Origin: UBA4615 sp044342535
GTDB taxonomy: Bacteria > Pseudomonadota > Gammaproteobacteria > Burkholderiales > Burkholderiaceae_E
Length of the DNA: 13,549 nucleotides
Direction: 5' to 3'
Assembly (NCBI GenBank): GCA_044342535.1
Contig: JBIIPQ010000086.1
Span: forward strand, 1 to 13,549
The notes under the pieces are model-generated. The model ran no database searches. It was not told where the DNA came from and saw nothing but the letters and a program-made list of their open reading frames with translations. Positions 1-6,115 of the stretch are shown piece by piece (within the stretch, counting starts at the first letter, position 1; each line of letters begins with the position of its first letter). The translations under genes and the position numbers were made by a program.

Positions 1-21
1 GACCACCCTCAACCTCTCATT

Positions 22-55
22 CATGGTCGCCCCCGCATCGCGGGCGGGGACCATG
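22..55. terminator. GC-rich hairpin beyond the leftward operon, possible transcript end
   Basis: The outer arms CATGGTC (22-28) and GACCATG (49-55) are exact reverse complements. Inside them CC/GG and then CCCGC (32-36) / GCGGG (40-44) also pair, closing a three-base ATC loop, with one mismatch and one bulge. The hairpin starts 33 bases past the stop codon of the leftward dehydrogenase gene. No T-run follows it in the leftward direction, so it is not a textbook intrinsic terminator. It may be a 3'-end stabilising structure or a Rho-associated end. The rest of 1-87 shows nothing else. Confidence 0.35.
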
Positions 56-87
56 TTGTCTGATCGACTGACCCGCGCGCCGGGGCG

Positions 88-1083
88 CTACGCTGCGCCG
101 CGCCGCACGACGTCCGCCAGGGCCTCGCCGCGCTGCAGCCGACGCAGGTTCGCGACGACCATGTCCCAGCGCCGGTCCATCATCTGCTCGGTCCATTGCG
201 ACGAGTGCGGCGTCATCATCACGTTCGACAGCTCGTGGAACGGGAATGCCGAGCCGCGCGGGTTCGGGTTCGACGCGTCCGGATAGCGCCACCAGGTATC
301 GATCACCGCGCCGGCGATGGTGCCGCCGGTGAGCGCCTCGTAGAGCGCGCGCTCGTCGACGACGGGTCCGCGCGCGAGGTTGATCAGCACTGCATCGCGC
401 TTCATCCTCGCGAGCCGTGCGGCGTCGAAGAGGCCGGTGGTCTCGGGCGTGAGTGCGATGGCGAGGATCACGAAGTCACACTCGGCGACGAACGCATCGA
501 GCTCGGCCAGCGGGTGGAAGCGGGCGAGCGAGCCGGTATCGGGCGGGGCGCTGCGGGCGCAGCCGAGGACCTTCACGCCCATTCCGTGCAGCCGGTCGGC
601 GATCTCGCGCCCCATGTGGCCGAGGCCGACGATGCCGACCGTCTTGCTGTTGAGCTCGTGGCGCAGCGGTCCGCCCGCGGCGCCGCTCCAGCGCCAGGAG
701 CCGCCCCGGAAGGCGTCCTCGACCTCCTTCCAGCGATGGGTCCACATCAGCATCGTCATCAGCGCGTACTCGGCCGCCGCACGCACGTGGCCGAACGCGT
801 TGCACACGGTGGTGGTCGCGGGCAGGCCGGCCGGATCGACCTTCTCCCAGCCGGCGCCCAGCACCTGCACGAGCTTCAGGCGCGAGGCGCCCGGCGCCGG
901 AAATCCGAACGCGGTCACCACTGCGGCGTCGGCCGCGGCAATCGCCGCGTCGCGCTCGGCGGCCGGTGCCGCGTTCGACACGCAAGTGACGGTGTAAGGG
1001 AAGTCGGCCTTGGCCTGCAGGCGGTGCAGGTGGGCGGTGACGCCTTCGCCGAGCAGCACGAGGTTCAGCGGAGCGAGGCTCAT
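88..1083 (-). CDS. D-isomer-specific 2-hydroxyacid dehydrogenase family protein (NAD(P)-dependent)
   Basis: A 331-residue cytoplasmic oxidoreductase expected to interconvert a 2-keto acid and a 2-hydroxy acid with NAD(P)H. The length is normal for the family. A Rossmann dinucleotide-binding motif GLGHMG lies at 153-158 within the inserted cofactor domain (about 105-290). The catalytic-site arginine is R238 in LARGP, and the catalytic histidine is probably H293 in TPHSS. The position that normally carries the triad glutamate (motif DVFEQEP) reads DTWWRYP at 262-268, with Trp265 where Glu is expected. The start is the ATG at 1083, preceded by AAGGA at 6-base spacing. The ATG shares one base with the upstream dehydratase stop (TGATG), so this is the last gene of the regulator-dehydratase-dehydrogenase operon. 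It probably processes the keto acid made by the dehydratase, or an imported hydroxy acid. The family is secure; substrate and direction are unknown. Confidence 0.93.
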   Translation of the reverse strand: MSLAPLNLVLLGEGVTAHLHRLQAKADFPYTVTCVSNAAPAAERDAAIAAADAAVVTAFGFPAPGASRLKLVQVLGAGWEKVDPAGLPATTTVCNAFGHVRAAAEYALMTMLMWTHRWKEVEDAFRGGSWRWSGAAGGPLRHELNSKTVGIVGLGHMGREIADRLHGMGVKVLGCARSAPPDTGSLARFHPLAELDAFVAECDFVILAIALTPETTGLFDAARLARMKRDAVLINLARGPVVDERALYEALTGGTIAGAVIDTWWRYPDASNPNPRGSAFPFHELSNVMMTPHSSQWTEQMMDRRWDMVVANLRRLQRGEALADVVRRGAA

Positions 1084-2288
1084 CACAGGTCCTTCGCGGT
1101 GGTCGTGCGCCGGTGGAAGCCGGGGCGCTTGTCGAGGTCGGGCTGCAACGCGACGCCGTGGCCCGGCGCGTCGCCCACCGTGATGCGCCCGGCCGAGATC
1201 GGCGGCAGGCCGGTGACGACGTCGCCGTACCAGCCGTAGTAGAACGCACGCACGATCTCCTGCACGAAGCAGTTCGACGCATGCAGTGCCATGTGCGTCG
1301 ACGCGGTCAGCACCACCGGGCCGGTGCAGTCGTGGAAGGCGACCGGCACCTTGTAGGTCTGCGCGAGCGTCGCGATCTTGCGCGCCTCGGACACGCCGCC
1401 GCACCACGCCATGTCCATGATGACGAGGCTCAATGCGTTCAGGTCGAGCAGGTACTTGTAGTCGGCCGCCATGCCGCGCGTCTCGCCGACCGCGATCGGC
1501 GAGCGTGTGGAGCGCGCGACTTCGCCGATCGCGTCCATGTGGTCCATCATCACCGGGTCCTCGACCCACAGCGGGTCGTAGGGCTCGAGCGCGCGCGCGA
1601 TGCGCACCGCCTGCGGCCGGTTCCACATCGAGTGCAGCTCGCACATCACGTCCATCCGGTCGCCGACCGCGCGCCGGATCTTCTCGAACGGCTCGAGCGC
1701 CTTCTTCAGCTCCGCGCTCGACAGGTACTGCCCGTTGCTCTGCTCGGCCGCATAGTCGAACGGCCAGATCTTCATCGCATCGATGCCCATGTCGAGCAGG
1801 CTCAGCGCCACCTCGTCGGCCCGCTCGAGGAAGCCCTGCAGGTCCTCGTACTGCCCCTTCTTCGCGTTCAGCCCGAAGTTGTCGGTGCCCTGCGTGGGCC
1901 GCGTCTGCACGTAGCTGTAGCCGGCGCAGGTGTTGTAGACCCTCACCGAGTCCTTCACCCGCCCGCCCAGCAGGTCGCACAGCGGCAGGCCGACCGACTT
2001 GCCGAGCAGATCCCACAGCGCGATGTCGACCGACGAGCGGCCGCGGGTCTCGGCGCTGCTGCCCACGAAACCGACGTAGCCGGTCAGGTGCAGCTGGTGG
2101 CGCTCGATGTTGCGGGGATCCTTGCCGATCAGGTACGGGGCGATGGTCTGGTGGACGTGCGCCTCGGCCGAGTGCGAGCCGTAGAAAGTCTCGCCCAGGC
2201 CGGTCAGACCCTCGTCGGTGTGCACGCGGGTCCAGAGGATGTTCGGGAATGCATCGAGGCGCGTGGTCTCGAGCGCGGTGACCTTCAT
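1083..2288 (-). CDS. Mandelate racemase/muconate lactonizing enzyme family protein, probable acid-sugar dehydratase
   Basis: A 401-residue enolase-superfamily enzyme with an N-terminal capping domain (about 1-125) and a C-terminal barrel. The three Mg2+ ligands are E217 (ELH), E243 (WVEDP) and E269 (GET). Their 26-residue spacing equals that of D195/E221/E247 in mandelate racemase. A His-Asp dyad H319 (AFHD) / D292 is 27 residues apart, again as in mandelate racemase, and E344 may be the late acidic residue. The first-strand KxK motif is altered: K173-I-W175, so the second lysine is Trp. Family members abstract the alpha-proton of a carboxylate; in acid-sugar dehydratases this gives a 2-keto-3-deoxy acid. 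A GAGGAG Shine-Dalgarno lies 6 bases before the ATG, inside the end of the regulator gene, and the genes overlap as ATGA. The stop overlaps the next start. The dehydratase role is inferred from neighbours; racemase or cycloisomerase activity remains possible. Confidence 0.93.
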   Translation of the reverse strand: MKVTALETTRLDAFPNILWTRVHTDEGLTGLGETFYGSHSAEAHVHQTIAPYLIGKDPRNIERHQLHLTGYVGFVGSSAETRGRSSVDIALWDLLGKSVGLPLCDLLGGRVKDSVRVYNTCAGYSYVQTRPTQGTDNFGLNAKKGQYEDLQGFLERADEVALSLLDMGIDAMKIWPFDYAAEQSNGQYLSSAELKKALEPFEKIRRAVGDRMDVMCELHSMWNRPQAVRIARALEPYDPLWVEDPVMMDHMDAIGEVARSTRSPIAVGETRGMAADYKYLLDLNALSLVIMDMAWCGGVSEARKIATLAQTYKVPVAFHDCTGPVVLTASTHMALHASNCFVQEIVRAFYYGWYGDVVTGLPPISAGRITVGDAPGHGVALQPDLDKRPGFHRRTTTAKDL

Positions 2289-3106
2289 CGGGGTCTCCTC
2301 GTCGTTGGAAGGGGTGACGGAGCGCCGGGCGATCCGGGCGCGGGGACGGCGCCCCTCGGGAGGCGACGCTCGCCGTTGCCGAGGTGCACGCGCATCTGCA
2401 GCGTCGCGGCGTCGGGGTCGCCGGCGATGATCGCGTCGACCACGCGGGCGTGTTCGTTGCGCGCGGCCTGCAGGTGCTCGCGCCGCGTCTGGGCGACGAT
2501 CCGGCTCTGGCAGATCGAGTCGCGCAGCGAATCGGACAGGAACTGCAGCACCTGGACGATGTAGGCGTTCTTGGCGGCCCGCGCGATCGCCATGTGGAGC
2601 GCGAGGTCCTCGACGCCGCCGATGCCGCCTGCCCGCTCGGCCTCCTCGATGCGCGCGAACGCGGCCCGGATCGCGGCGATGTCGTCGTCGGTGCGTCGCA
2701 GTGCGGCGAGCCGCGCCGCCTCGGCCTCGAGGCCGGCGCGGAACTCGAGGAGCTCGCGGGCGCGCTCCGCGGTGCTGCCCTCGGACGGATTCAGCCGCAG
2801 CACGCCCTGCCCGGGCGCACGCCTGACGACGAAGAGCCCGAGCCCGGGCTGCGTTTCGACCAGCTGATCGGCCTTGAGCCGCGCCACGGCCTCGCGCACG
2901 ACGGTGCGGCTGACGGCGAACTGGCGGCACAGTTCGCTCTCGGCGGGCAGCCGCGAGCCCGGCGCGGCCGCGCCCGACTCGATCTGGCGGGCGAGCTGCT
3001 CGACTACCGTCCCGACGAGGCTCTGGCGCTGGGGCAGCGCCGCGAATCGGAACCCGGACGTAGCGTCGGCGCTGGCGGGACGGGTGGCGGGACGGGGATC
3101 GTTCAT
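2285..3106 (-). CDS. GntR family transcriptional regulator, FadR/FCD subfamily
   Basis: A 273-residue DNA-binding regulator. A winged helix-turn-helix lies at about 28-95, with typical GntR elements GSRLPAESEL (50-59) and SRTVVREAVARL (66-77) and a QPGLGLFV wing. An all-helical FCD ligand domain spans about 112-245. It has the usual metal-binding set: D167 and H171 (EDLALH), H219 (NEHARV) and H241 (RVHL). The last 25 residues are Pro/Arg-rich and probably disordered. FCD domains generally sense small carboxylates, which suits a hydroxy or sugar acid as inducer. I chose the ATG at 3106. An in-frame GTG at 3118 would add four residues but lacks a well-spaced ribosome site. The gene heads the leftward operon, overlaps the dehydratase gene by 4 bases (ATGA) and faces the TRAP genes, so it probably controls both directions and itself. 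Family assignment is firm; effector and sign of control are inferred. Confidence 0.93.
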   Translation of the reverse strand: MNDPRPATRPASADATSGFRFAALPQRQSLVGTVVEQLARQIESGAAAPGSRLPAESELCRQFAVSRTVVREAVARLKADQLVETQPGLGLFVVRRAPGQGVLRLNPSEGSTAERARELLEFRAGLEAEAARLAALRRTDDDIAAIRAAFARIEEAERAGGIGGVEDLALHMAIARAAKNAYIVQVLQFLSDSLRDSICQSRIVAQTRREHLQAARNEHARVVDAIIAGDPDAATLQMRVHLGNGERRLPRGAVPAPGSPGAPSPLPTTRRPR

Positions 3107-3135
3107 GGCCTTAGGCACCTCGCGGCTCGGCGATG

Positions 3136-3164
3136 TTGCGAGGTTGTATGATGACTGATATCGT
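3136..3164 (+). promoter_or_regulatory. Candidate sigma-70 promoter for the TRAP operon
   Basis: TTGCGA (3136-3141), a 17-base spacer and TATCGT (3159-3164) form a reasonable -35/-10 pair upstream of dctP. Transcription would start near 3171 and leave a leader of about 65 bases. The -10 element sits inside the right arm of the inverted repeat, so a bound repressor would block RNA polymerase. TATGAT at 3147-3152 is a better -10 by itself but has no matching -35. This is a consensus match by eye only. Confidence 0.35.
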
Positions 3165-3169
3165 ACCTC
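3140..3169. promoter_or_regulatory. Inverted repeat, candidate operator of the GntR/FCD regulator
   Basis: Arms GTATGAT (3146-3152) and ATCGTAC (3160-3166) are reverse complements at 6 of 7 positions around a 7-base centre. A further GAGGT (3140-3144) and ACCTC (3165-3169) flank this core as a second, slightly off-register dyad. The stretch is markedly less GC-rich than its surroundings. It lies in the only region shared by the divergent regulator and transporter operons. FadR-type regulators bind short palindromes with GT...AC half-sites, which fits. Binding by this regulator is inferred. Confidence 0.5.
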
Positions 3170-3236
3170 AGCGATGCTGCACGCCGATCACGGCGGCCAT
3201 CCGCCGCCGCACGGCCCACCGAAGAGGGGAGACACC

Positions 3237-4232
3237 ATGCACAGAAGACAGGCCACCCGGCTGCTCGGTGGCGCGTTCGCCGCAGGCGCCGCGATGGGCG
3301 TCGCGCCCGCGTTCGCGCAGGGCAAGAAGCTCACGATCAACGTCGCCTCCGTATACCCGCCCGATTCGCCCACCGACGTCGCGCTCGCCAAGCTCAAGGA
3401 GCTGGCCGCGCAGCGCTCGAACGGCCGCATCGACGTGGTGATCACGAAGTCCGGCACGATGGGCGACGAGCGCCAGACCTTCGAGCTGCTGTCGCAGGGC
3501 TCGGTGGAGTTCGGCGCGGTCGGCACCGGCGACATCGCTGCGTTCTTCCCGCGCTACTTCATGTCCGAGGTGCCGTACCTCTTCTCGAGCCAGGCGGACT
3601 TCTGGAAGTTCTGGGCCGGCCCGGGGCGCGAGCTGTCCGCGATGATCGAGAAGGAGCGCGGCGTTCGGACCGACGGCATCATGTACCGCGGTGCCCGCTA
3701 TCTGACCGCCAATCAGCCGATCCGCACGGTGGCCGACGTCAAGGGCCTGAAGATGCGGCTACCCCCGATCAAGGCCTGGTACAAGGTCTGGGAGAGCCTG
3801 GGTGCGCTGCCCTCGACGATCGCCTTCGCCGAGACCTACATGGCGCTGAAGACCGGAGTCGTCGCCGCGCAGGAGAACCCGCCCGAGACGATCCTCGCCT
3901 TCAAGTTCTTCGAGGCACAAAAGTTCCTCATCCAGACCGAGCACGTGCACGGCGCGTCTCGGCTGCTGTCGTCGGGAAAGTGGTGGGCGACGCTGTCGAA
4001 GGACGACCAGGCGCTGCTGACCAAGGCGATCGAAGAGTCGATCGCGGTCGCCAACGCCATCACCCGCGATGGCGACGCGCCGATCGTCAAGAAGCTGCAG
4101 GAGCTCGGGATGACGCTGATCCCGGTCGACAAGGACGCGTTCCGCGAAGCGGTGCGCCCGGCCGTCGAGGCGATGGCCAAGTCCGATTTCGACCCTGCGT
4201 TCTACGAGAAGGTGCGCGCGGCGCTGCGCTGA
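3237..4232 (+). CDS. dctP: TRAP transporter substrate-binding protein, DctP family
   Basis: A 331-residue periplasmic solute receptor of a tripartite ATP-independent transporter; it captures a carboxylate substrate and delivers it to the DctQ-DctM permease. The export signal is about residues 1-27: basic MHRRQATR, a hydrophobic core, and cleavage after AFA before QGKK. RRQATRLL is only weakly Tat-like. The mature protein has typical DctP landmarks: the start KLTINVAS, the conserved arginine R174 in LKMRLPP (which in the family forms the salt bridge to the ligand carboxylate), and AAQENP at 210-215 where many members have DGQENP. The start is fixed by an AGGGGAG ribosome site 5 bases before the ATG. 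The gene leads the rightward operon, ahead of dctQ, dctM and an FMN hydroxy-acid dehydrogenase. The neighbours suggest a hydroxy or sugar acid ligand rather than a C4-dicarboxylate, though the sequence cannot decide this. Confidence 0.95.
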   Translation: MHRRQATRLLGGAFAAGAAMGVAPAFAQGKKLTINVASVYPPDSPTDVALAKLKELAAQRSNGRIDVVITKSGTMGDERQTFELLSQGSVEFGAVGTGDIAAFFPRYFMSEVPYLFSSQADFWKFWAGPGRELSAMIEKERGVRTDGIMYRGARYLTANQPIRTVADVKGLKMRLPPIKAWYKVWESLGALPSTIAFAETYMALKTGVVAAQENPPETILAFKFFEAQKFLIQTEHVHGASRLLSSGKWWATLSKDDQALLTKAIEESIAVANAITRDGDAPIVKKLQELGMTLIPVDKDAFREAVRPAVEAMAKSDFDPAFYEKVRAALR

Positions 4233-4257
4233 GCGTCGCACCCCGCGCCGCCCATCC

Positions 4258-4288
4258 GCACCCCCGTCGCCGTCGCGCGACGGGGTGC
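4258..4288 (+). other. Intercistronic stem-loop between dctP and dctQ
   Basis: GCACCCCCGTCGC (4258-4270) pairs with GCGACGGGGTGC (4277-4288), giving a 12-bp GC-rich stem with one bulged C and a 6-base loop. It lies 25 bases after the dctP stop and 17 before the chosen dctQ start, and no T-run follows. In operons encoding binding-protein-dependent transporters, such hairpins often protect the receptor mRNA or partly terminate, so that receptor exceeds permease. That role is inferred here. Confidence 0.55.
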
Positions 4289-4305
4289 CTCCGCCACTCC
4301 GGAGC

Positions 4306-4803
4306 ATGTCCTTGAAGTCGCTGCTCGAGAAGCTGAACGCGCTGGTGCTGTTCGCGCTGTTCTGCATCACCGCCGCCGCGGTCGTCTTCCGTACGATCCT
4401 CGGGATCCCGGCATCGTGGTCGGAGGAGCTCGGCCAGTACGCGTTCATCTTCCTGGTCTTCATCGGTGCGGCCGCGGTCACCGCCGACGACGGCCACATC
4501 TCGATCACCAGCTTCGTCGACAGGCTGGGTCCGGGCGGCCGGCGCACCTGCCGCCTGCTGCAACTCGCCCTGCCGATCCTGTTCCTCGTCGTCTTCGCGT
4601 GGGGCGCGTGGACCAACGTGCGCTCGAACTGGGGCATGGAACTGTCGACGGTCGCCTGGATGAACGTCGGCTACATGTACCTGTGCCTGATGCTGTCGTC
4701 GATCGTGATGATCGGCTACCTGCTGCGGCTGCTGGTCCGCGCGTGGCGCGCGCCGCCGCCGCCGCCCTCGCATCCGCCGATCGAAGCGGGGTCGACGCCA
4801 TGA
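4306..4803 (+). CDS. dctQ: TRAP transporter small permease subunit, DctQ family
   Basis: A 165-residue inner-membrane protein with four predicted helices (about 10-30, 44-62, 88-105, 121-143). It is the small permease subunit that pairs with DctM. The family signature is present: SWSEELGQYAF (37-47), a hydrophobic stretch with IGAAAV, then DDGHI (61-65) after helix 2. The C-terminal tail is Pro-rich. The start is uncertain. I chose the ATG at 4306, but GGAG sits only one base before it. A TTG two codons later (4312) has ideal 7-base spacing from that GGAG, and a GTG at 4285 falls inside the hairpin and is unlikely. The end overlaps dctM as ATGA, consistent with coupled synthesis of the two permease subunits. 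Confidence 0.92.
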   Translation: MSLKSLLEKLNALVLFALFCITAAAVVFRTILGIPASWSEELGQYAFIFLVFIGAAAVTADDGHISITSFVDRLGPGGRRTCRLLQLALPILFLVVFAWGAWTNVRSNWGMELSTVAWMNVGYMYLCLMLSSIVMIGYLLRLLVRAWRAPPPPPSHPPIEAGSTP

Positions 4804-6095
4804 TGGTCGCGGTGCTCACACTGAGCCTGGCGGTGCTCCTGCTGGTGGGCGTTCCGGTCGCGTTCGCGCTCGGGCTGTCGGCGTTCGCGTCGCTGCTCGC
4901 CTCGAACATGCCGTTCTCGCCTTCGATCCTGTCGATGCGCTCGCAGTTCGGCCTGCAGAACTTCGTGCTGCTCGGCATCCCGCTGTTCATCCTGGCCGCG
5001 AAGCTGATGAACACCGCCGGGATCACGCACAAGATCTTCCGGTTCGCCGACACGCTGGTCGGTTTCCTGCCCGGCGGCCTCGCGCAGGCGAACGTCGTCG
5101 CGAGCCTCATCTTCTCGGGAATGTCGGGGGCGGCGGTGGTCGACGCGACCGGCCTCGGCCAGATCGAGATGGCCGCGATGAAGAAGGCCGGCTACCCCAA
5201 GAAGTTCAGCATCGCGGTCACCGCCGCGTCATCGATCATCGGCCCGATCTTCCCGCCGTCGGTGCCGATGATCGTGTTCTCGTTCGTCTCGGGCGTGTCG
5301 GTCGGGCGCCTGTTCCTGGGCGGCGTGGTGCCTGGCCTCCTGATGACCGTCGCGCTGATGATCATGGTCGGGTGGATGTCCAGGCGGGAGAACTATCCGC
5401 GCCAGGCATTCCCGGGCTGGGTGACCGCGGCCAAGCATTTCGTCGACGCGTTCCTGCCGCTGATGACACCGGTGATCCTGCTCGGCGGCATCTGGAGCGG
5501 TGTGTTCACGCCGACCGAGGCGGCCGCGGTGGCGGTGTTCTACGCGCTGCTGATCGGCATCTTCGCGCTGCGCGAACTCGGCCCGCGCGAGCTGCTCCAG
5601 GTCTTCGTCGAATCGGCCCGCGAGACCGCGGTCATCGGCTTCGTGATCGCCACCTCGTCGCTGTTCGGCTGGGTGCTGGTGCGCTCGGGCATGACCGGTC
5701 AGATCGCCGAGATCCTGCTCTCGATCACGACGAACCCGCTCGTGATGCTGTTCATCATCAACGTGCTGCTGCTGATCGTCGGCTGTTTCCTCGACTCGAC
5801 GGTCGCGCTGCTGATCCTCACGCCGATCCTGCTGCCGGTGACCGTGAAGCTCGGCATCGACCCGGTCCACTTCGGCGTGGTGATGGTGCTCAACCTGATG
5901 ATCGGTCTGATGACGCCGCCCTTCGGGATGATCCTGTTCGTGATGCAGCACATCTCGGGGCTGAGCTTCGACGAGGTCGTGCGGGCGACGGCGCCGTTCC
6001 TCGTGCCGCTCGTCGTCGTGCTGCTGCTGATCACGGTGTTCCCCCCGCTCGTCACCGCCCTGCCCGATGCGTTGATGGGCGCGGCACGGCGCTGA
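4800..6095 (+). CDS. dctM: TRAP transporter large permease subunit, DctM family
   Basis: A 431-residue polytopic inner-membrane protein with about 11-12 hydrophobic segments. It is the sodium-coupled transport channel of TRAP systems and works with DctQ and the periplasmic DctP. Family landmarks are GIPLFILAAKLM (59-70), FSGMSGAAVVDA (105-116), SIIGPIFPPSVPMI (145-158), FTPTEAAAVAVFYA (236-249) and the C-terminal NLMIGLMTPPFGM (365-377). Length is standard and the reading frame is intact. Translation begins at ATGATG overlapping the dctQ stop by 4 bases; either Met could be used. Only 20 bases separate it from the downstream FMN dehydrogenase gene, so all four rightward genes are probably one transcript. 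Confidence 0.96.
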   Translation: MMVAVLTLSLAVLLLVGVPVAFALGLSAFASLLASNMPFSPSILSMRSQFGLQNFVLLGIPLFILAAKLMNTAGITHKIFRFADTLVGFLPGGLAQANVVASLIFSGMSGAAVVDATGLGQIEMAAMKKAGYPKKFSIAVTAASSIIGPIFPPSVPMIVFSFVSGVSVGRLFLGGVVPGLLMTVALMIMVGWMSRRENYPRQAFPGWVTAAKHFVDAFLPLMTPVILLGGIWSGVFTPTEAAAVAVFYALLIGIFALRELGPRELLQVFVESARETAVIGFVIATSSLFGWVLVRSGMTGQIAEILLSITTNPLVMLFIINVLLLIVGCFLDSTVALLILTPILLPVTVKLGIDPVHFGVVMVLNLMIGLMTPPFGMILFVMQHISGLSFDEVVRATAPFLVPLVVVLLLITVFPPLVTALPDALMGAARR

Positions 6096-6115
6096 GCGGC
6101 ACGGACCCCGCGACG

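Noticed and set aside
1113..2564. A 483-codon rightward open frame over the dehydratase and regulator genes
   Set aside because: It is antisense to two genes with clear family motifs; composition is low-complexity Arg/Ala/His and no ribosome site was seen.
3104..3118. GTG at 3118 as the regulator start
   Set aside because: It adds only four unconserved residues and has no properly spaced ribosome site; the ATG at 3106 is preferred, though weakly.
3237..3317. A Tat signal peptide on DctP
   Set aside because: RRQATRLL has the two arginines but lacks the rest of the Tat consensus; an ordinary Sec signal ending AFA explains it.
4285..4308. GTG at 4285 as the dctQ start
   Set aside because: The codon lies inside the right arm of the intercistronic hairpin and adds seven residues not typical of DctQ N-termini.
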